From the NCBI GenBank assembly GCA_963714055.1, contig OY970227.1, positions 2,170,001 through 2,234,000 on the forward strand: DNA of 64,000 bases. Direction: 5' to 3'. Source of the stretch: JACDBE01 sp963714055 (GTDB lineage Bacteria > Actinomycetota > Acidimicrobiia > Spongiisociales > UBA5794). Below the pieces are notes generated by a model. The model did not search any database. It was not told the origin of the DNA and worked only from the letters and a program-made list of their open reading frames with translations. The translations under genes and the position numbers were made by a program. Positions 53,836 through 62,589 of this stretch are shown piece by piece. Position 1 is the stretch's first letter. Each line of letters starts with the position of its first letter.

Positions 53836-55558
53836 CTACAGGGAGAGGTGCTCGACGATGGGGCCGAGCGCCAGAGCCGGGAAGAAGGTGAGGCCACCGA
53901 CGATGACGACGACCCCGATGACCAGTCCGACGAACAGCGGGGTGTGGGTGGGGAAGGTCCCGGTGGTGGCGGGCATGACCCGCTTCTGGGCGAGCGACCC
54001 GGCCAGCGCCAGGACCGGGATGATCAGGAAGAAGCGGCCCACCAGCATGGCCAGCCCGAGGGTCGTGTCCATCCAGTGGGTGGCGGCGGTGATGCCGGCG
54101 AAGGCCGACCCGTTGTTGTTCCCTGCCGACGTGAAGGCGTAGAGGATCTCAGTGAACCCGTGGGGCCCGTCGTTCCACATGGTGGTGTTGAGCACCGAGT
54201 CGACGAACATCGACGCCGCGGTGAACCCGAGCACCACCGTGGGCATGGCGAGCACGTAGAGCGCCACCATCTTCATCTCGGGCGCCTGGATCTTCTTGCC
54301 CAGGTACTCGGGGGTTCGCCCCACCATGAGGCCGGCGATGAACACCGAGAGGATGGCCATGACGAGCAGACCGCTCAGCCCGACGCCCACCCCTCCCGGG
54401 CTGACCTCGCCCAGCATCATGTGGCTCAGTGCGACGCCGCCGCCGAGGGGCGTGTAGCTGTCGTGCATCGAGTTGACCGACCCGTTGGACGTCCCGGTGG
54501 TGGTCGCCGCCCACAGGCCGGAGCCGGCCGGCCCGTACCGGATCTCCTTGCCCTCCATGTTGCCGCCCGACTGCTCGGCGGTCACCGACTGATCGGCGCC
54601 GAGCGTCGTCGAGCCGGGGGTTGCCGTTGGTCTCCAGCCCCATGGCGAACAGGGACATGGCCGCCCAGACGATGAACATGATGGCGAACACCGCCCGGCC
54701 CTGGCGCCGTCCTTGACCATTCGGCCGAACATGAAGGCGAAGGCGAAGGGGATGACGCCGATCGCCCAGGTCTCGACGAAGTTGTTGAAGCGGCCCGGTG
54801 TTCTCGAACGGGTGCGACGAGTTCATGTTGAAGAACCCGCCACCATTGGTGCCGATCTGCTTGATGGCGACCTGGCTGGCGGCGGGGCCGCCCGGGATGA
54901 GCTGCTCGGTGCCGGCCTCGACCGTCGAGGCGTCGGTGAAGCCGTCGAAGTTCTGGATCACACCCTGGCTCACCAGCACCAGCGCCATCACGAACGCCAG
55001 CGGTAGCAGGATGCGCACCGTGCGAGCGGGTGAGGTCGACCCAGAAGTTGCCGATCGTCGACGCTCGGCGGCGGGACAGACCCCGGATCAGGGCGGCCAC
55101 GGTCGCCATGCCGGCGGCGGCCGAGACGAAGTTCTGGACGGTGAGCCCCGTCATCTGGGTGAGGTGGCTCATCGTCGACTCGCCGCCATAGCGTCTGCCA
55201 GTTGGTGTTGGTCATGAAGCTGACCGCGGTGTTGAACGAGAGGTGGGGGACCACGCCGGGCAGGTCCGCCGGGTTCAACGGGAGCGAGCCCTGCACCCGC
55301 TGGATGAGGTACACGACCAGGAACGAGAAGATGCTGAAGGCGAGCAGCGAGTAGGTGTAGACGGTCCACCGCTGCTCGCGGGTCGGGGTCGATCCGGCAC
55401 ACCCGGTAGATGACACGCTCGATCGGACCGAAGAAGCGGTCCCCCGGCGATGTCTCGTCGTCGCCGTACACCCGCGCCATGTAACGGCCCAGGGGCACGG
55501 CGGTGACCAGGGTGACCACGACGAAGAACAGGAACTGGAGCCAAGCGGACGTCGACAT
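53836..55558 (-). pseudogene. kdpA: Potassium-transporting ATPase subunit A, about six frameshifts
   Basis: Potassium channel-like subunit of KdpFABC. Conserved segments appear in all three frames: MSTSAWLQFLFFVVVTLVTA, SFNTAVSFMTNTNWQ, MTGLTVQNFVSAAAGMATV, QIGTNGGGFFNMNSSHPFEN, MFIVWAAMSLFAMGLETNG and, in the intact last 230 residues, TSAGNNNGSAFAGITAATHW. Breaks lie near 55390, 55194, 55022, 54794, 54707 and 54617. Total span equals a normal KdpA of about 570 residues, so single-base errors explain it. The density is far above the rest of the window. Its ATG overlaps the kdpF stop. Confidence 0.88.
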
Positions 55559-55647
55559 CAGAACCTCTCGGGGAACAGCAGCGCAACGACCAGATAGCCG
55601 GCGAGGAGCACGGCGACGATGAGGCCGACGATGTCGTCGCCGCTCAT
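55558..55647 (-). CDS. kdpF: Potassium-transporting ATPase subunit F
   Basis: 29-residue single-helix peptide (MSGDDIVGLIVAVLLAGYLV, then VALLFPERF), typical of KdpF, which packs against KdpA. The stop shares a base with the kdpA start (TGATG). It overlaps the upstream small gene by four bases (ATGA). Confidence 0.88.
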   Translation of the reverse strand: MSGDDIVGLIVAVLLAGYLVVALLFPERF

Positions 55648-55772
55648 GTCGTCACCTCCGCGACGGTCTCCGCCTCTTCGGCACCCCGCACCAGGCGGTC
55701 GAGGCCGCGCACGTAGGCGACGCAGATGGCGAAGAACACGATCGGGATCCCGACGTAGATGACGTCTTCCAT
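55644..55772 (-). CDS. Small single-helix membrane protein upstream of kdpF
   Basis: 42 residues: MEDVIYVGIPIVFFAICVAY followed by a charged tail with EEAETVAEVTT. One membrane helix is evident. It is coupled to kdpF by ATGA overlap, so it may be an extra small subunit or assembly factor of the Kdp pump. No family is recognised. Confidence 0.65.
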   Translation of the reverse strand: MEDVIYVGIPIVFFAICVAYVRGLDRLVRGAEEAETVAEVTT

Positions 55773-55792
55773 GGTCCTTACTCTCTCTGTCT

Positions 55793-56161
55793 CTAGATCT
55801 CGGGGAACTCGTCGCCGTCGATCAGTCGGAGCAGCGACTGGATCGGGAACGGCTTGCGGAGTACGAAGACGCCCGGGCGGTCGTGGTGAAGGGCGGCCAG
55901 CGAGGCGCTGGACACCACCACCCGGTCCGGAGTGATCCCCCGGCGATCCATCTCGTCGAGCACCGTCCACCCGGTCCCGTCGGGCAGGTCCACGTCGACG
56001 AACACCACCGCCGGCGGCGACGAGGCCATCGCCTCCAGCGCCTCCGCGCCGGTGGGTGCCAGGACCGCGTCGTGCCCGACACCGCGCAGGACGTCGGTCA
56101 ACAGGCGACCGAAGGCAGGGTCGTCCTCGACCACCAGCACCGAGCGCGCACCGTCAGGCAT
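55793..56161 (-). CDS. Stand-alone receiver-domain protein
   Basis: 122 residues with all receiver residues: VVEDDPA, acceptor Asp in VVFVDVDLPDGTGW, VVVSSASL and FVLRKPFPIQS. There is no output domain. The start overlaps the end of the hybrid kinase gene by eight bases and the kdp structural genes follow, so it is probably a phosphate sink or relay partner within the Kdp signalling chain. Confidence 0.87.
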   Translation of the reverse strand: MPDGARSVLVVEDDPAFGRLLTDVLRGVGHDAVLAPTGAEALEAMASSPPAVVFVDVDLPDGTGWTVLDEMDRRGITPDRVVVSSASLAALHHDRPGVFVLRKPFPIQSLLRLIDGDEFPEI

Positions 56162-57989
56162 CGACGGGTCGCCTCGGGATGGTGATCGACATCGTGGTGC
56201 CCGAACCGGGCGCCGAGATGACGTCGATGCGTCCGTGATGGGCGGTGACGATGGACCGGGTGATGGCCAGACCGAGCCCGCTGCCGGGACCGGAGCGGGC
56301 GCCCCGCACGAAGGGGAGGAACAGTTTCTCCTGCTCCTCGCGGTCGATGCCGGGACCCTGATCGGCGATGGACACGGTGACGTGCCCCGGATCGGGGCGG
56401 ACGCTGGCCTGGATCGGGGTTTCCGGTGTCGAGTAACGGGCGGCGTTGTCCATCAGGTTGGTGATCACCTCGAGCAGCCGCACCGGGTCTCCGGTGACGG
56501 TGGCGTTCCCGGTGCTGTGGACCTGGATCTCCCGCCCGGAGGCGAGGCGGACGCGGTCGGCGGCGTCGAGGGTGAGCTTGGCGAGGTCCACCGGGTCGCG
56601 CTTGAGGCGGAAGACGCCGCTCTCCAGCCGGGAGAGGTCGAGCAGGTGGTCGATCATCTCGTCGAGGCGGTCTACCTCGCCGTCAACCGTCTCGAGCAGC
56701 CCGCGCTCGGCCTCGTCCGACAGCTCCACGTCGGGTGCCAGCACCGCCGAAACCGCTGCCTTCATCGAGGCGAGCGGGGTGCGAAGGTCGTGGCCAACGG
56801 CGGCGAGGAGGGCGTTCTTCGCCTCGTCCCGGGCACGGAGACGGTGGGCGCTCTCCGCCACCTCGAGCAGTTCGATGCGCTCGCTGGTGTGGGCGAGCTC
56901 GGTGGCTGCGTAACCCAGGGATCGGCGGTCCTGGTCCGTGAAGCGCGGACCGGGCGCTGCAGCCGCCAACAGCATGCCGTCGGCGTCAACGGGAATCAGC
57001 AAGACGGCACGATTCTCCGACCTGGTCTCGACGGTGCGCCGCTCGATCCTCGCCAAGTCGGCCATCTCTTCCGGGACCCACGGCGGAAAGCCGGCCTCAC
57101 CGGTGAGCAGCGCCACCTCGGAGCCCTCGGGCAGGGAGCGACCGACCACGGTGGTCAGGGTGTCGAGCAGATGCTCCGAAGGGACGTCCATGGTCTCGGT
57201 GGTCAGCCGCAGCCGCAACCGGCTCAGGGCGGCGTCGCTGGCCCGCCCCCGGGCGAGCGAGCGTCCGGCGGCGATGAGCACGATCCCGATCACCGAGGCG
57301 GCCAGAAAGGCGAGCAGGTCTAGCACGAGGGCGGTGGTGGCGATCCGCAGCGTGTAGTAGGGGTGGACCATGAACCAGTCGTAGGCGAGGAACGCCGTCG
57401 CCGCGGCGAGCAACCCCACAGCCGGCCCGGAATAGGCGGCGAGCAGCAGGACGATCACCGTGTAGGCGGCGCTGATCGCCCCGAACGCCTCCTCGCGCAC
57501 CGGGATCATGAGCAGCGTCACCAGGGCGACGGCGGCCAGGGTCACCGGGATCGAGAGGGCCTTCGAGGGCGGATCGGCGAGTAGCAGCCGTTCCAACCAG
57601 GGGGCCGCCGGCCGGTTCGCCAGCCCCGGGTCGTCGTCGCTCCCCTCGAAGGCGACCGCCTGGTCGATGGCGTTCGCCAACGCGTCCTGGTCGAGCGGTT
57701 TGCGGAAGGCCGGGATGTAGGACCACCGCAGCGGCGGGGCCAGGTCGGTGGCGCTGATCAGCGAAACCCGGAACGGGGGGTGCGGCACGGCGATCCGGTC
57801 GAGGACGTCCCAAGCGCTGCCGTCGTCGAGTTGGATGTCGAGCAGGACGACGTCGGCGACCCCGTCACCGACCATGCCGACGGTATCCGCCACTCCGGCG
57901 GAACGCTTCACCGAGTGATGGACCGCGCGCAGGGCGTGTTCGAGGGAATCCCCGACCACCGGGTCGTCCTCGGCAAGCAGCACTCTCAT
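56154..57989 (-). CDS. Hybrid sensor kinase: receiver + DUF4118 membrane domain + histidine kinase (KdpD kinase half)
   Basis: 611 residues. Residues 1-112 are a receiver (acidic pair AEDD, Asp51 in VVLLDIQLDD, LISATD, Lys97 in FRKPL). About 145-245 hold four membrane helices of the DUF4118/KdpD type (YDWFMVHPYYTLRIATTALV). A GAF-like segment spans about 265-375. The kinase has His400 in AAVGHDLRTPLASMKAAV, then NLMDNAARYS, ADQGPGIDREE and GSGLGLAITRS. It is the part missing from the KdpD gene at 49940, but with an N-terminal receiver in place of the usual KdpD/USP domains. The ATG at 57989 is chosen because it starts the receiver (MRVLLAEDDPVV). Confidence 0.9.
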   Translation of the reverse strand: MRVLLAEDDPVVGDSLEHALRAVHHSVKRSAGVADTVGMVGDGVADVVLLDIQLDDGSAWDVLDRIAVPHPPFRVSLISATDLAPPLRWSYIPAFRKPLDQDALANAIDQAVAFEGSDDDPGLANRPAAPWLERLLLADPPSKALSIPVTLAAVALVTLLMIPVREEAFGAISAAYTVIVLLLAAYSGPAVGLLAAATAFLAYDWFMVHPYYTLRIATTALVLDLLAFLAASVIGIVLIAAGRSLARGRASDAALSRLRLRLTTETMDVPSEHLLDTLTTVVGRSLPEGSEVALLTGEAGFPPWVPEEMADLARIERRTVETRSENRAVLLIPVDADGMLLAAAAPGPRFTDQDRRSLGYAATELAHTSERIELLEVAESAHRLRARDEAKNALLAAVGHDLRTPLASMKAAVSAVLAPDVELSDEAERGLLETVDGEVDRLDEMIDHLLDLSRLESGVFRLKRDPVDLAKLTLDAADRVRLASGREIQVHSTGNATVTGDPVRLLEVITNLMDNAARYSTPETPIQASVRPDPGHVTVSIADQGPGIDREEQEKLFLPFVRGARSGPGSGLGLAITRSIVTAHHGRIDVISAPGSGTTMSITIPRRPVDA

Positions 57990-58120
57990 GCCCCTATCGT
58001 CCTCCTCGGGCCGGTCGTCGTGAAGTGAACAGGGCGTGAAAGTCCCGGATGGCATCGCCATCAGGCGTCAGCCGAAGAGCCACATGAGGGAATGTCGGTG
58101 GGATGCCGAGGGTTGAGCCG

Positions 58121-58141
58121 TATACTCAGGGTCCAGGAGGA
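58121..58141 (+). promoter_or_regulatory. -10 element TATACT and ribosome site of the Fe-S protein gene
   Basis: TATACT (58121-58126) is followed by AGGAGG (58136-58141) nine bases before the ATG at 58151. This is a leadered start, unlike most in the window. Confidence 0.5.
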
Positions 58142-58150
58142 CTTGCGCGT

Positions 58151-58522
58151 ATGACCACCACCGAGCACACCCATGACACCCCGGCCGCTCCGGTCATCGG
58201 GGCCAGCCTCAGCGATGCCGCCGCCGACAAGGTGCGCGAGCTGATCGAGGCCGAGGGCGATCCCAGCCTGATGCTGCGGCTCGCGGTGCGCCCCGGTGGG
58301 TGCTCAGGTTTCTCCTACGACATGTTCTTCGACACCGAGATCGACGACACCGACGTGGTCAGCGAGAACGGCGGGGTCCGTCTGGCGGTCGACGCCGAAT
58401 CGGCTGCGATGCTCTCCGGGGCGGTCATCGACTACAAGAACCAGGGCCTCCAGGGCGCCGGGTTCGCCATCGAGAACCCCAACCAGCAGCGTTCCTGCGG
58501 CTGCGGCCAGTCCTTCTGCTGA
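58151..58522 (+). CDS. A-type iron-sulfur cluster carrier (ErpA/IscA/SufA family)
   Basis: 123 residues. The three cluster-binding Cys are present: VRPGGCSGFSYDMFFD and the C-terminal CGCGQSFC. Begins with a Thr/His-rich segment (TTTEHTHDTPAAP) and then LSDAAADKVRELIEAEG. Delivers Fe-S clusters to target enzymes. The ATG is favoured by AGGAGG upstream. Confidence 0.92.
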   Translation: MTTTEHTHDTPAAPVIGASLSDAAADKVRELIEAEGDPSLMLRLAVRPGGCSGFSYDMFFDTEIDDTDVVSENGGVRLAVDAESAAMLSGAVIDYKNQGLQGAGFAIENPNQQRSCGCGQSFC

Positions 58523-58550
58523 GCCGCCTCAGCCCCACCTGCCCCGAACT

Positions 58551-58589
58551 TTGAGCGAGTGACGCCATGTGGTGTAGTCAATCGCTCAA
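58551..58589. repeat. 39-bp palindromic repeat, copy 1
   Basis: TTGAGCGA at 58551 pairs with TCGCTCAA ending at 58589. Inner TGAC/GTCA and CCA/TGG continue the stem. Nearly identical to copy 2. Confidence 0.85.
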
Positions 58590-58643
58590 GGTTTGACGAC
58601 GGGGACTCCAGGTCGCCCGCTCGGATCGAAGGTGATCGGTACT

Positions 58644-58682
58644 TTGAGCGAGTGACGCCATGTGGTGTCGTCAATCGCTCAA
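58644..58682. repeat. 39-bp palindromic repeat, copy 2
   Basis: Same hairpin as copy 1, with one base different within the 39 bp, 93 bases downstream in the same direction. Flanks ACT before and TTTG after are shared. Both lie in the 209-base gap between the Fe-S protein and RidA genes. Confidence 0.85.
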
Positions 58683-58731
58683 CGTTTGTCTGGGTAAGGT
58701 CGGGGGCATCGTCCGATCCGGGAGCGTGTAC

Positions 58732-59112
58732 GTGCCCAAGTCGATCCTGTCGGTCCCGTCCGCGCCCAACGCGCTCGGGCCCTACTCACCAGCGGTAGAG
58801 GCCAACGGCTTTGTCTTCCTGTCCGGCCAGGTGGGCATCGATCCGGCAACCGGCGAATCGGTCGGTGACGACGTCGTCGAACAGACCCATCGCACCATGG
58901 TCAACATCGGGGCGATGCTCGGCGATGTTGGGCTCGGCTACGACGACATCGTCAAGACGACGATCTTCCTCGCCGACATCGCCGATTTCCCGGTGGTGAA
59001 CGAGGCGTACGCCGGGTACGTCGGAGAGGCCAAGCCGGCCCGTTCCACCGTCCAGGTGGCAGCGCTGCCCGGGGGTTTCCGGGTCGAGATCGAGGTCATT
59101 GCCGCCCGGTAG
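58732..59112 (+). CDS. RidA family protein (reactive imine deaminase)
   Basis: 126 residues. PYSPAVEANGFVFLSGQVGIDPATG, then KTTIFLADIADFPVVNEAY and KPARSTVQVAALPGGFRVEI hold the family pattern, including the Arg in PARSTV and the last Glu. RidA removes reactive 2-aminoacrylate. GTG at 58732 is preferred over 58726 by GGGAG spacing. Confidence 0.88.
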   Translation: MPKSILSVPSAPNALGPYSPAVEANGFVFLSGQVGIDPATGESVGDDVVEQTHRTMVNIGAMLGDVGLGYDDIVKTTIFLADIADFPVVNEAYAGYVGEAKPARSTVQVAALPGGFRVEIEVIAAR

Positions 59113-59130
59113 CATTCCCCGGAGATTCCC

Positions 59131-60660
59131 ATGGAGGTTCCGGCGGTGCAACCCGACGCGATTCTGTCAGCCCTCGGCCTGTCGGCGGTCAACCGGGGGG
59201 CCTACGCCGGTGGCTGGCTCGACACCACCGGCGCCGAGCTGCTCAGCGAGAACCCGGCGACCGGCGAGCCCATCGCCGCGGTCACCCAGGCCACCCTCGA
59301 CGAGTACGAGGTCGTGGTCACCGACTCCGTCAGGACGTTCGAGGCGTGGCGGATGCTCCCGCCTCCCGAGCGCGGCGCCCACGTTCGCCGCCTCGCCGAC
59401 GCCCTGCGCAGCTACAAGGAGCCGCTGGGTGAGCTGGTGAGCCTGGAGATGGGGAAGATCCGCGCCGAGGGCCTGGGCGAGGTCCAGGAGATGATCGACA
59501 TCGCCGACTTCTCCGTCGGGTTGTCCCGACAGCTCTACGGGCTCACCATGGCCAGCGAGCGCCCCCGCCACCGCATGTACGAGCAGTGGCACCCGCTCGG
59601 CCCCGTCGGGGTGATCACCGCCTTCAACTTCCCTGTCGCCGTGTGGAGCTGGAACTCGTGCATCGCCGCCGTGTGCGGCGACACCAACGTCTGGAAGCCG
59701 TCGAGCCATGTCCCGCTGTGCGCCATCGCCGTCACCAACATCGCCGACGAGGTGATGGACGGCACCGGGTTCGAGGGGGTCTTCAACCTGGTGATCGGGC
59801 CCGGCTCGTCCGTCGGCGACACCATGATCAACGACCGCCGCCTTCCGCTGATCTCGGCGACCGGCTCGACCGCGGTCGGCGAGAAGGTGGGGCTGGCGAC
59901 GGCGAAGCGGCTGGGTCGCTCGCTGCTCGAGCTCGGCGGCAACAACGCCATCATCGTGATGGACGACGCCGACCTCGACCTGGTCACCCGGGCGGCCCTG
60001 TTCGCCGCCGTGGGCACCGCAGGCCAGCGGTGCACCTCGCTGCGGCGGCTGATCGTCCACCGCGGCGTCGCCGACGTGCTCGCCAAGCGGCTGGTGGAGG
60101 CCTACGGGCAGGTCTCCATCGGCGATCCGCTCGCCGATGGCACCCTGATGGGGCCGCTGATCACGCCGGGCGCCGTCGACGACATGATGCAGGCGCTCGA
60201 CCTCGCCCGCGGGCAGGGGGGCGAGGTGCTGGTCGGCGGCAACCTGTTGGAGCAGCCGGGCAACTTCGTCGAGCCGGCCATCGTCAAGATCCCCGCCGAC
60301 GCCGCCATCGTGCAGGAGGAGACCTTCGCCCCCATCCTCTACCTGATCGAGGTCGACGGCTTCGACGAGGCGATGGCGGTGCAGAACGGGGTGCGGCAGG
60401 GCTTGTCGTCGGCGATCTTCACCGACTCGATGAAGAACGCCGAGAGGTTCCTCTCCGCCCAGGGCTCGGACTGCGGCATCGCCAACGTCAACATCGGCAC
60501 GTCGGGAGCCGAGATCGGCGGGGCATTCGGTGGCGAGAAGGAGACCGGGGGCGGGCGTGAGGCCGGCTCCGACTCGTGGAAGACCTACATGCGGCGCCAG
60601 ACGGTGACCATCAACTGGAGCGACGAGCTCCCCCTGGCCCAGGGAATCGAGTTCGGCTGA
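59131..60660 (+). CDS. Aldehyde dehydrogenase, ALDH7-type (alpha-aminoadipic semialdehyde / piperideine-6-carboxylate dehydrogenase)
   Basis: 509-residue NAD-dependent dehydrogenase. Catalytic Cys is in TAGQRCTSLRRL and Glu in LLELGGNNAIIV. ATGSTAVGEKVG is the cofactor loop. The end AFGGEKETGGGREAGSDSWK is typical of the ALDH7 group (AmaB, lysine breakdown). TAGCAT lies 15 bases upstream with a short leader. It follows RidA after 18 bases and may share the transcript. Confidence 0.9.
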   Translation: MEVPAVQPDAILSALGLSAVNRGAYAGGWLDTTGAELLSENPATGEPIAAVTQATLDEYEVVVTDSVRTFEAWRMLPPPERGAHVRRLADALRSYKEPLGELVSLEMGKIRAEGLGEVQEMIDIADFSVGLSRQLYGLTMASERPRHRMYEQWHPLGPVGVITAFNFPVAVWSWNSCIAAVCGDTNVWKPSSHVPLCAIAVTNIADEVMDGTGFEGVFNLVIGPGSSVGDTMINDRRLPLISATGSTAVGEKVGLATAKRLGRSLLELGGNNAIIVMDDADLDLVTRAALFAAVGTAGQRCTSLRRLIVHRGVADVLAKRLVEAYGQVSIGDPLADGTLMGPLITPGAVDDMMQALDLARGQGGEVLVGGNLLEQPGNFVEPAIVKIPADAAIVQEETFAPILYLIEVDGFDEAMAVQNGVRQGLSSAIFTDSMKNAERFLSAQGSDCGIANVNIGTSGAEIGGAFGGEKETGGGREAGSDSWKTYMRRQTVTINWSDELPLAQGIEFG

Positions 60661-60667
60661 GCGCCAG

Positions 60668-61981
60668 CTAGCCCTCGCCGCCGTACTCGAGGTCCATGTC
60701 GGGTGGGCTGCGGGTGAGACGGACCCGCTCGATGGTGGTGCCGGTGACTCCGAGCACCTCGATGGTCCACTTCCCGGTGTCCACCTCGTCCCCCTGCTCG
60801 GCCATCCGCCCCAACTCGTCGAGCACCAACCCGGCCACCGTGGAGTAGTCGCCCTCGGGCAGCTCGACGTCGGCGTCGGCGAGGTCGTGGATGCCGAAGG
60901 TGCCCCGGACCACCAGCGATCCGTCGGGTTGCCAGTCCAGGTCGAGCATGTCGCGGTCGAACTCGTCGTAGATCTCCCCGACCAGCTCCTCGAGCAGGTC
61001 CTCCAGGGTGACGATACCGTCGACTCCACCGTGCTCGTCGACGACAACGGCCATGTGCTGGCGCTCCCGCTGCATATGGCGCAGGGCGTCGAGCACCAGC
61101 ACGCTGTCGGGCAGGGCGAGGATCGTCGACATGTGGTCCCCGACCACGCCTCCGGAGCCCACCAGGTCCTTCAGGTGCACCATGCCGACGGTGTCGTCGA
61201 GCGACCCGACGTACACCGGCGCCCGCGAGTGCGTGGAGGCGAGCAGGCGCTGCAACCCTTCGGCGGCGTCTAGGTCGGCGGCGAGCCCGGTGACCCGGGT
61301 CCGGGGGACCATCACGTCGCGCACGGTGAGCGTGGCCGACTCGAAGGTGCCGGCGACGATGGTGCGTTGCTCGGTGGTGAGGGCGCGATGGGTGGAGACG
61401 ATCTGGCGCACCTCCTCCACCGTCACGTCGTGCCGCACCAGGTCCGGGTCACCACCGAACAGGCGCACCACGAGGTTGGTCGAGACGCCGAGGAGCCACA
61501 CGATGGGGCGGGTGACCGTGGCGAGCACCTCGAGCGGCCGCGCCGCCACCAGGCTCCACGCCTCTGGGCGCTGCAGGGCGAGCCGCTTCGGGGCCAGCTC
61601 GCCGAACACCAGGCTGATGAAGGCGAGCGCCAGCGTGACCAGCAACAGAGCGACCGGTTGCGCCCAACGGCCCAGCGGAGCCAGCCAGTCGGCCACCGGC
61701 TCGGACAGGGTCACCGCGGCGGTGGCGCTGGCCAGCATCGCCGCCAGGGTGATGCCCACCTGGATGGTGGCGAGCATCCGGTTCGGCTCGCGCGACAGGC
61801 GGGCCACGGCCCTACCCGTGGCGCCCCGTTCCTCCATCGCCTCGATCTGCGTCGGGCGGAGGGCGATCATGGCGAGCTCACTGCCGGCGAACATGCCGTT
61901 GAGGATGACCAGCACCGCCACCAGCACGAGCTGGACCCAGACCCCGTCCAACCAGCCTCCAAGGGAAACGAAGGTACCCAA
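60668..61981 (-). CDS. CNNM/CorC (HlyC) family transporter-associated protein
   Basis: Up to 437 residues. The N-terminal DUF21/CNNM domain has about four helices (LVLVAVLVILNGMFAGSELA). A CBS pair follows (VMVPRTRVTGLAADLD and MAVVVDEHGGVDGIVTLEDL), then a CorC/HlyC transporter-associated domain (ADVELPEGDYSTVAGLVLDE). The family is linked to magnesium or cobalt export. The frame opens with TTG 61981; no strong ribosome site decides the start. Confidence 0.87.
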   Translation of the reverse strand: MGTFVSLGGWLDGVWVQLVLVAVLVILNGMFAGSELAMIALRPTQIEAMEERGATGRAVARLSREPNRMLATIQVGITLAAMLASATAAVTLSEPVADWLAPLGRWAQPVALLLVTLALAFISLVFGELAPKRLALQRPEAWSLVAARPLEVLATVTRPIVWLLGVSTNLVVRLFGGDPDLVRHDVTVEEVRQIVSTHRALTTEQRTIVAGTFESATLTVRDVMVPRTRVTGLAADLDAAEGLQRLLASTHSRAPVYVGSLDDTVGMVHLKDLVGSGGVVGDHMSTILALPDSVLVLDALRHMQRERQHMAVVVDEHGGVDGIVTLEDLLEELVGEIYDEFDRDMLDLDWQPDGSLVVRGTFGIHDLADADVELPEGDYSTVAGLVLDELGRMAEQGDEVDTGKWTIEVLGVTGTTIERVRLTRSPPDMDLEYGGEG

Positions 61982-62062
61982 GGTTACGCCGTGACCGCCG
62001 CGCCGGACGAGTGGCAGTACCAGGTCACGTCACCGGCCGACCTGCACGCCTCCAGGGGCCGG

Positions 62063-62068
62063 TAGGGT
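62063..62068 (+). promoter_or_regulatory. -10 element TAGGGT, leaderless, for the VOC gene
   Basis: TAGGGT ends six bases before the ATG at 62075. Confidence 0.5.
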
Positions 62069-62074
62069 CGGATC

Positions 62075-62455
62075 ATGGCCGTCGACCTGAACCACACCAT
62101 CGTTGCCTCCCGTGACCAGGCGGAGACCGCGGCGTTCATCGCCGGCGTCCTCGGGCTTCCCGAGCCGGTGAGATATGGCCCGTTCCTCGTCGTCCAGACG
62201 GCCAACGGGGTGTCCCTCGACGTGGCCGACCGGGCCGACGTCGTGTCGCAGCACTACGCATTCCTGGTCAGCGAATCGGAGTTCGACGAGATCTGGGGAC
62301 GGATCCGGGAGCGGGGCGTCGAGTTCTACGCCGACCCGTCGCGCACGCGGCCCGGCGAGATCAACACCAACGACGGGGGTCGGGGCCTGTACTTCGAGGA
62401 ACCGAGCGGGCACCTGCTGGAGATCATCACCCGGCCATACGGCAGCGGTGGCTGA
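62075..62455 (+). CDS. VOC family protein
   Basis: 126 residues starting MAVDLNHTIVASRDQAETAA, with GVSLDVADRADVVSQHYAFL and an end RGLYFEEPSGHLLEIITRPY. The paired beta-alpha-beta fold and His/Glu ends match the glyoxalase/dioxygenase superfamily. Substrate unknown. Confidence 0.82.
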   Translation: MAVDLNHTIVASRDQAETAAFIAGVLGLPEPVRYGPFLVVQTANGVSLDVADRADVVSQHYAFLVSESEFDEIWGRIRERGVEFYADPSRTRPGEINTNDGGRGLYFEEPSGHLLEIITRPYGSGG

Positions 62456-62575
62456 GCTGTGCTCATGGCTCTTCGGCTGACGCCTCATCGCGGTGCGATG
62501 GGGGACCCCCAACCCCCATCGCCGAGTCTCCGCCTGGCGGCGTAGCCACTGCGGATCGCGGCCGGAGGCGCCCGG

Positions 62576-62581
62576 TAGGCT
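62576..62581 (+). promoter_or_regulatory. -10 element TAGGCT, leaderless, for the SDR gene
   Basis: TAGGCT ends eight bases before the ATG at 62590. Confidence 0.5.
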
Positions 62582-62589
62582 GCTCGGCC

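Noticed and set aside
51988..54675. 895-residue plus-strand open frame opposite kdpA/kdpB
   Set aside because: Composition is His/Gly/Asp-rich repeats typical of the reverse of high-GC coding DNA, and the minus strand encodes clear KdpA and KdpB.
58551..58682. CRISPR array
   Set aside because: There are only two copies, each a full palindrome, with one 54-bp intervening stretch and no cas genes.
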